Of a stretch of 64,000 bases of DNA, positions 17,769 to 27,384 are shown in pieces. Below the pieces are notes generated by a model. That model was given only the letters and a program-made list of their open reading frames with translations. It searched no databases and was not told the DNA's origin. The stretch spans positions 1-64,000 of the forward strand of contig JAURLQ010000089.1 in assembly GCA_030831125.1 (NCBI GenBank). Reading direction: 5' to 3'. Origin of the DNA: Gammaproteobacteria bacterium (GTDB lineage Bacteria > Pseudomonadota > Gammaproteobacteria > Pseudomonadales > Pseudohongiellaceae). A program made the position numbers and the translations under genes. Each line of letters begins with the position of its first letter. Position 1 is the first letter of the stretch.

Positions 17769-18962
17769 TCACACGGAATTCAGTAGCTGGTCATAGAGAT
17801 CGATATTGAAATCGGCTGGCAACAGGTTCTCGAGTGAACGGGCAAAGTCACGGGTTTCCTGCAGCATCATGTGGGCAAAGCGTTTGTTTGCTGCCTCGTT
17901 CAATCCGGGATTGAAATCCATGCTCAGCGGGTCGAAAGGTACCGCGGATCCCCTGGTTGGCAGGTAGCGGGCAATCGAGTTGAGCGGCCCCAACATGATG
18001 GACTGGGCCAGTGCAACATCAGTTGCAGAACTGCTCCTGTAAGCTGAATCCAGCATCAACAACATACTCCAGTAATTCATATAGCCCAGCCAGGCCAGAG
18101 CCCTCAGTTCTGTATCCTCAATGCTGGTTGGACGGCCATCATACGCAGTTGGATTTATGGGTACATCATGGCTCGGATAACGAGCATTGGATGCGGGAAG
18201 TGTCCAGATGTCAGGTGTGCCCTCGATAAGTGGGTGTGACGCCTCATAGAGGGAATGAAAGAACTGGAAGTGACCGAATTCTCCTTCAGCTTTTACGTCG
18301 CCGATTTCCTGGAACCACGCATTGTAATCCAGCTCAAGATCGGCGGCTTCCTTGAGTTCAGCAAGAGTGGTGATAACTGCATCGTAGAGTTTTCCGACAT
18401 GATTGGCTGCGATTTCTCCGCCGAGGGTACCCTTTATCTTGTCGACCAGATAAACAGAATTGCTTTCGACAGACCTCACACGCGCAAGGCGAACCGGATC
18501 GGCTTCACAATAGGTATATTTGGCCAGACTGACTGAGCTCAATGGTGCAAGCTCAAACGGAAATGGATAGAGGTCTGTCTCGTAGGGAAAGTCCTGGCGC
18601 GAAAGTACCGGTGCAGCACCCAGCTCAACCAGAAGCCGGTTTACCCCTCGCAGGTGTTGCATCTCCTCGATGATAACGCCCATGAGTGAAGTCGAATTCG
18701 GAGCTGGCGCACCGACGATTTCAGCATAGCCGGGTTTGAGCGCTTAGGCACTGTAGAGATACTGGATCATGAGGTCATGTTCAATCTCCGAGGCTTCCTT
18801 CAGCAACCGTACAATCTCGAGATAAGGATCGTCGAAACTCCGCTTTACCGTGGAAAACCGGTGGGTCTTCCGCGCAGCGATAGCCTTGCCATGACCAGCG
18901 GCTAGACCAAACATGGCCATACTGCGCAGTAACGCGCGGCGCGTGTAATCCTTTCCTTTCAT
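17769..18962 (-). pseudogene. VioB-type ferritin-like domain protein, broken by an in-frame TAA
   Basis: One continuous frame from ATG 18962 to 17769 would encode about 397 residues, but TAA at 18744-18746 stops it after 72. The part before the stop has a twin-arginine-like leader (TRRALLRSMAMFGLAA) and the first ferritin-like helix (EASEIEHDLMIQYLYSA). The next codons continue the same helix (ALKPGYAEIVG) and the second helix (IIEEMQHLRGVNRLL), so the carboxylate/His pairs of a di-iron centre lie on both sides of the stop. The family includes VioB-type iminophenyl-pyruvate dimer synthase domains. A TAT/TAC tyrosine to TAA change would explain it. Either a recent pseudogene or a read error; an internal ATG at 18683 lacks the first helix. 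Confidence 0.82.
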
Positions 18963-18998
18963 AGAAGGTAGTTCCCCGAATCTGAATTCATATATCAA

Positions 18999-19424
18999 CA
19001 GCGATTTATAACAATTGATAGCGTCCTTGCAAACCAGAGTATTGATGGTGGCGGGTTAATTTGTTCATCAAAACCCATGGTTTTCCGGTTCAAAACACTT
19101 TGGCCCATTGCTGTCCCACTCTTGGGCTGGAGGACATGAATTCCAAAGGCCGGGCAGCGACTGTCGCCAGCATGGGTGGAACAATGCACATTGCGAGCGC
19201 AGCTTGCAGCATTGTGGAACGACACCCGCCTTGCGGGTGGCTGGACCCGCTTGCGGGCTGGCGTCAAGCCTACACGGATGTATTTACGGCGTGTCGCAGC
19301 ATGGCCTGTGAAACTCATGTCCATTCATCGAGCTTTCAGGCTGCGTTCCTTCAGAAACCTGATCATGGATACGACAAAAGAACTGTTAACCGTGACAGCA
19401 AAGACTCTGACTCCTTTGATCTGA
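18999..19424. repeat. Intergenic region with a repeat motif shared with 45272-45293
   Basis: About 430 bases without a supportable gene. GC-rich short repeats cluster at 19200-19265 (CTTGCGGGTGGCTGG-type units). The segment 19276-19297, ending TTACGGCGTGTCGC, matches 45272-45293 in 19 of 22 bases, and both are followed by GAAACT/GAAAACT. This looks like part of a genome-wide palindromic intergenic repeat. Confidence 0.45.
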
Positions 19425-20417
19425 TCATTGTCGTACAGCCGAATCCCCGACTACCAGGCCTGCAAATTTGGAAAGTTGCGCTTCATAGGCCCGCAAGTGC
19501 TGCAACCTGCCCTGAACTATGGAACAGAACAGCCGATTACGTCGGAGATAATCAAAGGAAATCAGGATTTCCTTCTGGCTGGTGGTCTGCAGGAAAAAAC
19601 ATTCAACACCATCTTTGTCGGGATCAAGCCCCCGGATTACATAGCTTTGTGATGCCGGTCCCACATGCAGCACTTCGCCTGTATCTACCAGCCAGTCATC
19701 TACTGCTTTACGCACACCCCCTGAAGGATGGTGGTAGTCATCAAATACAGCCACTGCATGCTTGCCAAGACGCTTCCACACATGATGCAGACAATCCACC
19801 GTGGATGAATACAGGTCAGCATCAAAATAGGCAAAACAGAAACGCTGTTCATTGTCCAGGCGGGGCAGGGTATCAGCAAACCAGCCTTCATGAATCACAC
19901 AGCGCTGAAGTACATTGAATTGCGCAAGACGCTCCTCGACCTCCTGTCGACTTGCCGACCAGCCCCCCTGCTGGAACCTCGCACTGGCATCCACACGCCT
20001 GTCTGGTTCAGGCAGCCCCTGGAAGGAATCAAACAGATACAACTTCTTTTCTGACTGGCGGATATCCATGAGCCGTGCCATGAGTATACTGGTCACACCC
20101 TGGAAAATGCCGCATTCAATAACATCTCCCGGCAGCTTCAATGCCTGATCAAGTCGTTCAACAACATTCAGTGCCTGCAATGGATGAAGTATCGACAACT
20201 CTGCAATTTCAGGCCACAACTGCAGAAATACATGATCCCGGGGAAGAAATGCCTTGAGGTCGTCCAGAGATACCGGCACTTGTGCAATTTCCATCGCACC
20301 AACAACGAGAGGGTCAACTTTTTGCATGAACGGGAGTTCCTGTTTACAACTTTCCGGGAATATTCGTGAATCCGGATACTGCCAACCATGATAGCTGCTC
20401 TTGATTGCAAAGCCCAA
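19425..20417 (-). CDS. TylF/MycF-family class I methyltransferase
   Basis: A 330-residue SAM-dependent methyltransferase resembling the macrocin O-methyltransferase family that methylates sugar hydroxyls. Visible are the SAM-binding segment VIECGIFQGVTS, the acidic LYLFDSFQGLPEP strand-loop, YFDADLYSSTVDCL and VAVFDDYHHPSGG, whose aspartates bind the metal ion in TylF-like enzymes. The frame opens at a TTG (20417) behind an AGG; ATG at 20327 is a plausible alternative giving 300 residues. A divergent 2OG-oxygenase-like gene begins about 150 bases away. No sugar biosynthesis genes are adjacent, so the substrate is unknown. Confidence 0.82.
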   Translation of the reverse strand: MGFAIKSSYHGWQYPDSRIFPESCKQELPFMQKVDPLVVGAMEIAQVPVSLDDLKAFLPRDHVFLQLWPEIAELSILHPLQALNVVERLDQALKLPGDVIECGIFQGVTSILMARLMDIRQSEKKLYLFDSFQGLPEPDRRVDASARFQQGGWSASRQEVEERLAQFNVLQRCVIHEGWFADTLPRLDNEQRFCFAYFDADLYSSTVDCLHHVWKRLGKHAVAVFDDYHHPSGGVRKAVDDWLVDTGEVLHVGPASQSYVIRGLDPDKDGVECFFLQTTSQKEILISFDYLRRNRLFCSIVQGRLQHLRAYEAQLSKFAGLVVGDSAVRQ

Positions 20418-20570
20418 GTTTTAACCTGGATCAAGCGGCAGCTTGCATGGAAGTACTGTTGGCTGGACGCACACAAACTGCAGGTATATTCTTGCCCACG
20501 CTCCTGGATTCATCACAATACAGGTAGAAATTCCGCAGATCATGCAAGCACAGCAGCAAACAGGAAGAAC

Positions 20571-21209
20571 ATGGAACCAGACAACACATTTTCGGTCGCA
20601 ATCGTAAAACCGTTTGGCCCCTCTATAGTAAAGGCACGATTACCCCAGAGTCTGCTGGATCAGCTCAACGAATATACCGATACCATTATTACGGATGAGG
20701 AAAAACTCAAGGCGCTGGATCATGGACCGTATCTGGCGGGTAATGTAAATCAGGAAATTCTTCTGGAAGAGGAATTCATGGCCAGAATCAAGTGGACCGA
20801 ATTCATAGGTACTATCTGCAACCAATGGCTAAAAAAGACCTCCGGGAAAGAACTGAAGGGCCTCCGGATCATCAACTCATGGATAGTGCGGCAGTTCCAG
20901 GGTGAATATAACCCTGTTCACCACCACGCAGGTCACATTTCAGGGGTTGCCTATCTCAAAGTACCCAAACACATGGGTAACACCACCCAACAGGGGAAGT
21001 ATTCCAATTCCAATGGCAATCTGGTGTTCATCAGTGGATCGGCAAACCTGTTTTCCAATTCCGCTTTTGAAATTCAGCCGGAACTTGGTGATTTTTACAT
21101 GTTCCCCAACTATCTGGATCATGCCGTTTATCCTTTCAGCGGCACAGATGAAGAAAGAAGATCTGTTTCTTTCAACGCCATTCTCGACCCGGAAGCTTCC
21201 ACATACTGA
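20571..21209 (+). CDS. Putative 2OG-Fe(II) oxygenase family protein
   Basis: The 212-residue protein starts at ATG 20571 behind AGGAAG; the open frame runs further upstream but without conserved content. It resembles a family annotated as putative 2-oxoglutarate/iron oxygenases: NPVHHHAGHISGVAYL (114-129), then GDFYMFPNYLDHAVYPF (173-189) with His184, and RRSVSFN (196-202) that would bind the 2-oxoglutarate carboxylate. The usual HxD pair is not obvious around His117-His119, so the iron ligands are uncertain. It is divergent from the TylF-like methyltransferase; both could modify a shared small molecule, but this is only inference. Confidence 0.7.
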   Translation: MEPDNTFSVAIVKPFGPSIVKARLPQSLLDQLNEYTDTIITDEEKLKALDHGPYLAGNVNQEILLEEEFMARIKWTEFIGTICNQWLKKTSGKELKGLRIINSWIVRQFQGEYNPVHHHAGHISGVAYLKVPKHMGNTTQQGKYSNSNGNLVFISGSANLFSNSAFEIQPELGDFYMFPNYLDHAVYPFSGTDEERRSVSFNAILDPEASTY

Positions 21210-21844
21210 CAGCACACCGCAGTTGATCAGGCATCTTTGCACTTTGCCAGTCATGCAGCTGGTGATTTGCGCAATCAACTACATTTGCTCGCATTCGTAT
21301 TTGACTTATCAATCTGGAAATCCTGGCAGAACAAAGCCCTATACGCTTACAGCTTCCGACAGAAAGCTGTACAGCGATATTCTGAAGATTGCCCTCTAAA
21401 GAGAAGCTTTGCTGCCTGGAGGGCTCAGCAACAGCGAAAAGAAAACGCTTCTCAGGATCATGAAGAAATTTTCCGGAAATCCTGAAGTGCTTTGATCTTC
21501 ACAATGGAACACGGCAAACAAGCATTCTGATAACAATAAAAACATTCTCATCAAAAGGGTTTGACAGATGGACAGTTTTGCGGGTTCGTACGCTGACATT
21601 CTGCTTTGTGCTTAACATGCTTGATGCCGCACATACGGCCCTTGTCATATTCGAAACTGGCCCAGAGTTACTGTCCTGGCTGACCAGGGAAGCAATGTGC
21701 TTGCCAATTGTCTCGCAATCACTTTGCGTCTCGATTTCGCCTGTGGCATATTCAGCCCGGATTACCTGATTTTACGGTTAACAAGAGGTACGTATTGGTA
21801 AAGCGTTAGCATTCCATAACAGATAATGTCTCCAACCTGAAGGT
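21210..21844. other. Gene-free region upstream of module A
   Basis: The 635 bases hold only short unconvincing reading frames. I see no tRNA-like fold or strong palindrome. It must contain the promoter of the ankyrin-DUF1592-DUF1552 unit that follows, but no single -35/-10 pair stands out. Confidence 0.5.
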
Positions 21845-23413
21845 ATGAGAGCCATGACAATAACAAGAATTCATTCTGCGCTACTGCTGTGCCTGCTTGC
21901 ATCCGCCCCCTTGTTGACCCCAGTTGCAACCAGTGCTGCCGGGCTGATTACAGCAGTTCGCGATGGAGATTCAGCGCTGTCAAAACAGTTGCTTGTTGAA
22001 GGTGCTGATCCGGATATTGCCGAGCCTGATGGCTCCACTGCCCTGCTCTGGGCTGTCTACAACTCTTCTCCTGAACTGGTTTCGTTGTTGCTTGAAGCCG
22101 GCGCAAACCCTGACACTCCGAATTCGCTTGGAATTTCGCCACTACTGCAGGCCAGCCGCTATGGCAATGCAGGAATGATCAAGTCACTTCTTTCCAAAGG
22201 CGCATTACTTCCCTCCGCTTCCGGTAGCACAGAAACACCCCTGCTGGCTGCTGCCAGATCCGGGAGTATTGATGCGGTCAAAGTGCTGCTGGATGCCGGA
22301 GCAGATCCGGATGCAACAGAGCCACTTCATGACCAGACAGCACTCATGTGGGCTGCAGCTGAAGGTCACCTTGATGTTGCCGGACTATTGCTGGAGGCCG
22401 GTGCAGACCCGAACGGGCATGCCAGGTTAAACACGCTTGCCGAACGGAAGAATGCCGATTTTCCTACAGGGGGATTCACTGCCCTGCACTGGGCCGGCCG
22501 AAATGGAGATGAGGGAATGATTCGACTCCTGCATGAACGTGGCGCCGATATCAATACCATCAACGGTGACGGGGCAAGTCCCATGATGCTGGCTATTGTG
22601 AACGACCGTTTTGATATCGCGGCACTGTTTCTTGAGCTTGGCGCCAATGCTGACGATGGATCTCTGTTCTATGCCACAGAAATGCGGGATGCCACTACTG
22701 ACTGGCGCGCCAAAGACGGCACAATCTACAGGGCAGATCATCCCAATTCACTTGACGCATTGGCGCTCACAGAACGACTTCTCCAGGCAGGCGCAAACCC
22801 GAATCAGGTAGTGAATATGCAAATGCATAACACTTCCATGTGTTGTGATACCAAAGCTGCAACAACTCCGTTCTATCGGGCTGCAGTTGCTGCCGATGTA
22901 CAAGGTCTCAGAATGATGCTGGCTTATGGTGCCGACACAGCCTGGAAGCCGCCTGTTGCAACGAAGGAAGGAGAACCTGCACCCGATGGGAACCTGGGTA
23001 CTACCGCACTGATGGTCGCTATCAATGGTGGCAAGGGAGTCGGGATTTCTGGTGGCCCGAATGATATTCGCCAGACCCTCCCGCCATTCAGGGAACCCGG
23101 AAACCGTAATCCGCTTGATGCCATAAACGTACTCCTTGAGGCAGGCGCTGATGTGCATGCCAGGGACATCAATCTCGAGACTGCGCTGCATATAGCTGCA
23201 AAGGCTTTGCATCCGGGGATTGTGAAAGCCCTTGTTGCCCATGGCGCAGACATCGATGCCGTCAACAAGGACGGTGACACGGCTTTGCAAGTTGTGGATA
23301 AAATGGAAGTGCCGGCCCCACGTCCCGGTTTTCCATTTTTTCCGCCTCCGGCGCAACCAGCTGAAATTATCGCCTTGTTGCAAACATTGAAAACCGGCAA
23401 ACAGGCTGAATGA
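21845..23413 (+). CDS. Exported ankyrin-repeat protein, module A
   Basis: A 522-residue protein with a signal peptide (about 1-31, ending TSAA) followed by some ten ankyrin repeats; TALLWAVYNSSPELVSLL and TALMWAAAEGHLDVAGLL are clear units. A longer insert between repeats (about 290-370) contains a Cys-Cys pair and a proline-rich C terminus follows. The second ATG (21854) has better spacing from AGG. Its stop overlaps the next start as ATGA, so translation is coupled to the DUF1592 gene. Export of ankyrin repeats to the periplasm is uncommon; the position suggests it binds or assists the two redox-type partners. It is the only module in which the ankyrin gene comes first. Confidence 0.85.
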   Translation: MRAMTITRIHSALLLCLLASAPLLTPVATSAAGLITAVRDGDSALSKQLLVEGADPDIAEPDGSTALLWAVYNSSPELVSLLLEAGANPDTPNSLGISPLLQASRYGNAGMIKSLLSKGALLPSASGSTETPLLAAARSGSIDAVKVLLDAGADPDATEPLHDQTALMWAAAEGHLDVAGLLLEAGADPNGHARLNTLAERKNADFPTGGFTALHWAGRNGDEGMIRLLHERGADINTINGDGASPMMLAIVNDRFDIAALFLELGANADDGSLFYATEMRDATTDWRAKDGTIYRADHPNSLDALALTERLLQAGANPNQVVNMQMHNTSMCCDTKAATTPFYRAAVAADVQGLRMMLAYGADTAWKPPVATKEGEPAPDGNLGTTALMVAINGGKGVGISGGPNDIRQTLPPFREPGNRNPLDAINVLLEAGADVHARDINLETALHIAAKALHPGIVKALVAHGADIDAVNKDGDTALQVVDKMEVPAPRPGFPFFPPPAQPAEIIALLQTLKTGKQAE

Positions 23414-25860
23414 GCCAGAGAGCTCCAGGCAAGCATATGAAGATGAGGGGAATTGCAATGGCCGGTCTGACTCCGGCCATATTGTCGATATCAGTGGCTG
23501 CCCAGGCGCCAGATCCTGCGCTGGCAGATCATTGGAACATGATTGGCACCTACTGCCTCGATTGCCACGACTTTGACAGTTTCAGTGGAGGACTTTCGCT
23601 GGAGGCTTTTTCCCCAGAAGATGTAGCCGACAATCCGGAAGTATTCGAGAAAGTTCTGCAAAAACTGAAGATCCATGCGATGCCTCCGCGCAAACAGGAG
23701 CAACCCGATGAACGTGAGCGCACACGCTTTGTTGCTGCGCTGGAAAAGACGCTGGATGATGCTGCAGCTGAAAATCCCTATGCAGGCAATACCACCATTC
23801 ACCGCCTGAACAGAGCTGAATATGCCAATGCCATTCGTGATCTGCTTGGTGTTGATCTCGATCTTGCCGAACTGCTACCCAGCGACGGGGGCGATTTCGG
23901 CTTTGACAACATTGCCGAACTGTTGCGTACCTCTCCCCTGTTACTCGACCGCTATATGACTGTGGGCTTGCGTGTAGCTGATCTGGCCATGGGTAATGAT
24001 GAGGCTGCACTGAGTGTAACGAGCTATACCATCCCCTTTGATACTTCGCAGGAAAAGCATCTGTCCGGATTTCCCATTGGCACACGCGGGGGGGTGCGCA
24101 CTACCCACTATTTTCCGTCTGACGGCGAATACATATTCTCTGCCCGTCCACTGCAGGGAGTGGCAGAAGGGTACTTCGGCATTGAAGGACATGATCGTCC
24201 GCATGAGTTTCTGGTTTATCTGGATGGCGCCATCATCTATTCAAGCGAAATAGGTGGAGAAGAGCAGCACGCCATCAGTATCAAGGAATTCAATGATGTA
24301 ATCCCCGTAGTAAACAGACAACTGACTTCGCCACGGATTCCGGTCACTGCCGGACCTCATGAAGTGGTATTTACATGGCGCGAAAGGGTTACTGCCGAAC
24401 AGAACTCCTGGCAACCACCTGCACGCAACACACTTGAAATCCACAATCCTTCAGGCATGCCAAGACTTGAAAAAGCCCAGATTGAAGGACCATACAATCC
24501 TGCAGGCATAAGCAACATGCCAACCAGAGACAGGATTCTGACCTGCACTCCACAAATGTCCGATGGAGAAGACAACTGTGCAAGGGAAATTCTGTCCAGC
24601 CTTGCCCGCAAGGCCTTTCGTCGACCGGTAAATGCTGAGGACATTGCAGCGCCACTCGATTTCTACCTGGATGAACGTGTCAGAGGCGGCACTTTTGATG
24701 AAGGCATTCGTGTTGCCATCGCCCGCATGATAGTCAGCCCCTTCTTTTTGTTCCGGATTGAAACCAATCCGCCCGACACTGCCCCCGGATCAGTGCAGCC
24801 CCTGAGCGATCTGGAACTTGCCTCACGCCTTTCCTTTTTCCTGTGGTCATCCCTGCCCGATGAAACACTGCTGTCTTTGGCAGAATCAGAATCGCTGCGT
24901 AACGAAGAGGAACTGCAGGCACAGGCCGGGCGCATGCTTGCTGATTCACGGGCCGATGCCTTTGTGGAGAATTTTGTCGGTCAGTGGCTTCAACTGCGTA
25001 ATCTCCAGATGCGGGCCCGGCCAGACCTGCTGATGTTCCCCGACTTTGATGACAACCTTCGCCAGGCCTTCCGCAGGGAAACAGAGTTGCTGTTTGCCCA
25101 TGTGCTCAGGGAAAACCGTCCGGTGCATGAACTGCTCACAGCAGACTACACTTTTGTGGACGAACGTCTTGCCCGGCACTATGGTATTGAGGGTGTTTAT
25201 GGGGCCCGCTTCCGCAAGGTTGCCGTTGAGGATACCAACCGCCAGGGTCTGTTCGGACACGGCAGTCTGCTTTCCCTGACATCGGCCAGCAGCAGAACTT
25301 CCCCGATCATGCGCGGCAAATTCATCCTCACTGAATTCTGGAACAATCCACCACCACCTGCACCACCCAATGTGCCGGCACTCGACGAAAGCATTCCGCA
25401 GGGACGCCCGTCAACCATACGGGAAAGACTGGAGCAACATCGCAGTGATCCCGCCTGCTCTTCCTGTCACGATATTATCGATCCGGTCGGATTTGCACTG
25501 GAAAACTTCGATGTGGATGGCGCCTGGCGCGAAACCACGCGGGAAGGTCTGCCGATAGACTCTACCGGCATACTGCTTGATGGCTCGCCAGTGAACGGAC
25601 CACAAGCCTTGCGTGAAGCCCTGCTCAAGGATCCTGAACTGTTTGCCAATACCATCACCGAAAAACTCATGGTTTATGCTCTGGGTCGTGGCCTTGATGC
25701 CAGAGACATGCCGGTAGTACGCAGTGTTGTACGTTATGCAGCAGAAAATGATTATCGTCTGCAGTCCATAATCACAGGAATTATTACCAGTTATCCCTTT
25801 CTTATGCGGACCAACAGCGACGCATCCAACATCAGCACCATCGCAAGTATGGGAGATTAG
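23410..25860 (+). CDS. DUF1592-family exported protein with two CxxCH sites, module A
   Basis: An 816-residue protein in the DUF1587-1595-1592-1588-1585 (PSD/PSCyt) architecture first described from planctomycetes; function unknown. Signal peptide ends about residue 32 (VAAQ). CLDCH (49-53) in a cytochrome-like N terminus and CSSCH (683-687) in the DUF1588 part could attach haem. In between: HRLNRAEYANAIRDLL (DUF1587), RKAFRRPV (DUF1595), LASRLSFFLWSSLPDE (DUF1592), TSPIMRGK (DUF1588); the C terminus has EKLMVYALGRGLD (DUF1585). The ATGA start overlap may be supplemented by ATG 23437. DUF1552 follows after three bases. A periplasmic oxidase or electron-transfer role is inferred from the haem motifs only. 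Confidence 0.9.
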   Translation: MSQRAPGKHMKMRGIAMAGLTPAILSISVAAQAPDPALADHWNMIGTYCLDCHDFDSFSGGLSLEAFSPEDVADNPEVFEKVLQKLKIHAMPPRKQEQPDERERTRFVAALEKTLDDAAAENPYAGNTTIHRLNRAEYANAIRDLLGVDLDLAELLPSDGGDFGFDNIAELLRTSPLLLDRYMTVGLRVADLAMGNDEAALSVTSYTIPFDTSQEKHLSGFPIGTRGGVRTTHYFPSDGEYIFSARPLQGVAEGYFGIEGHDRPHEFLVYLDGAIIYSSEIGGEEQHAISIKEFNDVIPVVNRQLTSPRIPVTAGPHEVVFTWRERVTAEQNSWQPPARNTLEIHNPSGMPRLEKAQIEGPYNPAGISNMPTRDRILTCTPQMSDGEDNCAREILSSLARKAFRRPVNAEDIAAPLDFYLDERVRGGTFDEGIRVAIARMIVSPFFLFRIETNPPDTAPGSVQPLSDLELASRLSFFLWSSLPDETLLSLAESESLRNEEELQAQAGRMLADSRADAFVENFVGQWLQLRNLQMRARPDLLMFPDFDDNLRQAFRRETELLFAHVLRENRPVHELLTADYTFVDERLARHYGIEGVYGARFRKVAVEDTNRQGLFGHGSLLSLTSASSRTSPIMRGKFILTEFWNNPPPPAPPNVPALDESIPQGRPSTIRERLEQHRSDPACSSCHDIIDPVGFALENFDVDGAWRETTREGLPIDSTGILLDGSPVNGPQALREALLKDPELFANTITEKLMVYALGRGLDARDMPVVRSVVRYAAENDYRLQSIITGIITSYPFLMRTNSDASNISTIASMGD

Positions 25861-25863
25861 AAA

Positions 25864-27198
25864 ATGTTCATCAAAAAAAAGCATCTTGATCGACGTACAC
25901 TGCTGAGAGGTGTCGGTACCGCACTGGCACTGCCGCTGCTTGATGCAATGGTTCCAGCAGCCACAGCACAATCCGCTACCGCCGCAGCTGCCAGATTGCG
26001 CTTTGGTGCCATTTACGTACCCAATGGCATCTATCCGGATCACTGGCATCCGACAACAACCGGACGTGGTTTTGACTTCAACCGCGTAATGAAACCGGTT
26101 GAGGCATACCGCGAGTATGTGACCACCATCAGTCGTCTCAAGTCTCCGGAAGGCGCCCAGGACATGGGAGGCATCCATATGGGCGCCAGCGCTGCCTTCC
26201 TCAATGGAGCCGGCCCTTTGAGTGAAAACGGCAACTTCAATCAGCTGCGGTCAAAGAAATCTCTCGACCAGTACATAGCTGATGCAATAGCCGGTGACAC
26301 GCCAATACGATCACTGGAAGTGGGCACAGAAGATATGGGTACTGCCGCCGGGGCCTGCGACAACTATCCTTGCATATTCTTCAACACAATGGCCTGGTTT
26401 GACGATGAAAGCCCCCTGCCGGTAGCAGTCAGTCCGCAATTGACCTTTGAGCGTATGTTCGGTGACCCCGGCACTGCAGAACAGAGACTGCGTCGCCTTG
26501 AGACCAAACAGAGCATGCTCGATTCTATTCTTGATGAATCAAGACGGCTGGAGCGCATGCTGGGTGCAAGTGACAGTGCACTGCTTGATGAATACCTCAC
26601 CAATGTGCGCCGTATTGAAGACCAGATACAGAAACTGTCTACCCGATCAGCAATCATTGCTGAAACAGAGGGAGGTCCGGTGGGTATACCCGAGGATTTT
26701 GATACTCACATGACCCTTACCTATGACCTGATCCACCTGGCTTTCCAGGGAGACATGACCCGTGTATTCAGTTTCATGACCGGGCATGAGGCCACCGGAC
26801 GCAGCTATGCGCACGTGGGAGTAAACGAGCCTCACCATAATGTTTCCCATCACCAGAATACCGAGGAAAGCCTCGATAAATACTCGCGCATCACCACGTA
26901 CCAGATGCAGAAATTTGCGGAATTTGTAGCCAAAATGAAAGACACGCCTGATGGCGATGGCAGCCTGCTTGACTCATCTCTACTGTACTTCGGAGCAGGC
27001 ATGAGTAACGGCCTTGTACACGACAGGCATAATGTACCGGCAATGCTGGTGGGACGTGCAGGAGGCCGACTTGCAGGCAATCGTCACATCCAGGCCAGTG
27101 AAGATGAACCTACATCCAACCTGCTGTTGGGCATTGCCGATATCATGGGTGCCGAGCTTGAGACTATCGGGATTGCAACCGGACGTCTGACAATATAA
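25864..27198 (+). CDS. DUF1552 (HxxSHH) Tat-exported protein, module A
   Basis: A 444-residue protein of unknown function with a twin-arginine leader (LDRRTLLRGVGTALALPLLDA) cleaved near TAQS. The family-defining HxxSHH motif is HNVSHH (325-330). A C-terminal block (GDGSLLDSSLLYFGAGMSN, then AGGRLAGNRH) is shared with the other three copies in this window. It may be related to the DUF1501/alkaline-phosphatase fold, since metal-ligand-like His and Asp residues recur; this is inference. It follows the DUF1592 gene after three bases and ends at a terminator. Tat export suggests folding or cofactor insertion in the cytoplasm. Confidence 0.9.
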   Translation: MFIKKKHLDRRTLLRGVGTALALPLLDAMVPAATAQSATAAAARLRFGAIYVPNGIYPDHWHPTTTGRGFDFNRVMKPVEAYREYVTTISRLKSPEGAQDMGGIHMGASAAFLNGAGPLSENGNFNQLRSKKSLDQYIADAIAGDTPIRSLEVGTEDMGTAAGACDNYPCIFFNTMAWFDDESPLPVAVSPQLTFERMFGDPGTAEQRLRRLETKQSMLDSILDESRRLERMLGASDSALLDEYLTNVRRIEDQIQKLSTRSAIIAETEGGPVGIPEDFDTHMTLTYDLIHLAFQGDMTRVFSFMTGHEATGRSYAHVGVNEPHHNVSHHQNTEESLDKYSRITTYQMQKFAEFVAKMKDTPDGDGSLLDSSLLYFGAGMSNGLVHDRHNVPAMLVGRAGGRLAGNRHIQASEDEPTSNLLLGIADIMGAELETIGIATGRLTI

Positions 27199-27240
27199 CC
27201 AGAGTCAACAGGTCTCAAAGATGTGCCGGGAACTCCTGAT

Positions 27241-27275
27241 TGCCAAGGCATAACGAACTGCCTTGGCACTCCTTT
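27241..27275 (+). terminator. Terminator of module A
   Basis: A ten-base-pair stem TGCCAAGGCA/TGCCTTGGCA (27241-27250 with 27259-27268) with an eight-base loop is followed by CTCCTTTTC. It lies 42 bases past the DUF1552 stop and before the convergent transporter gene. Confidence 0.7.
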
Positions 27276-27384
27276 TCGCCTATCCTTGCCAACTTGAAGG
27301 CATTATCCCGACATGCATGATCTGCAGATAAAGCAAATCTGATTCCAGTAAAATCCGGACCAAATCAAAACACTCAGTTGCCGT

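Noticed and set aside
11762-18746. TAA read as a sense codon (recoding)
   Set aside because: TAA ends rpoD and the IorA-type gene normally, and only two genes are interrupted; substitution or read error is simpler.
19061-19918. 285-residue plus-strand frame upstream of the methyltransferase
   Set aside because: Its second half is antisense to conserved TylF-type motifs and its first half lies in a GC-rich repeat region.
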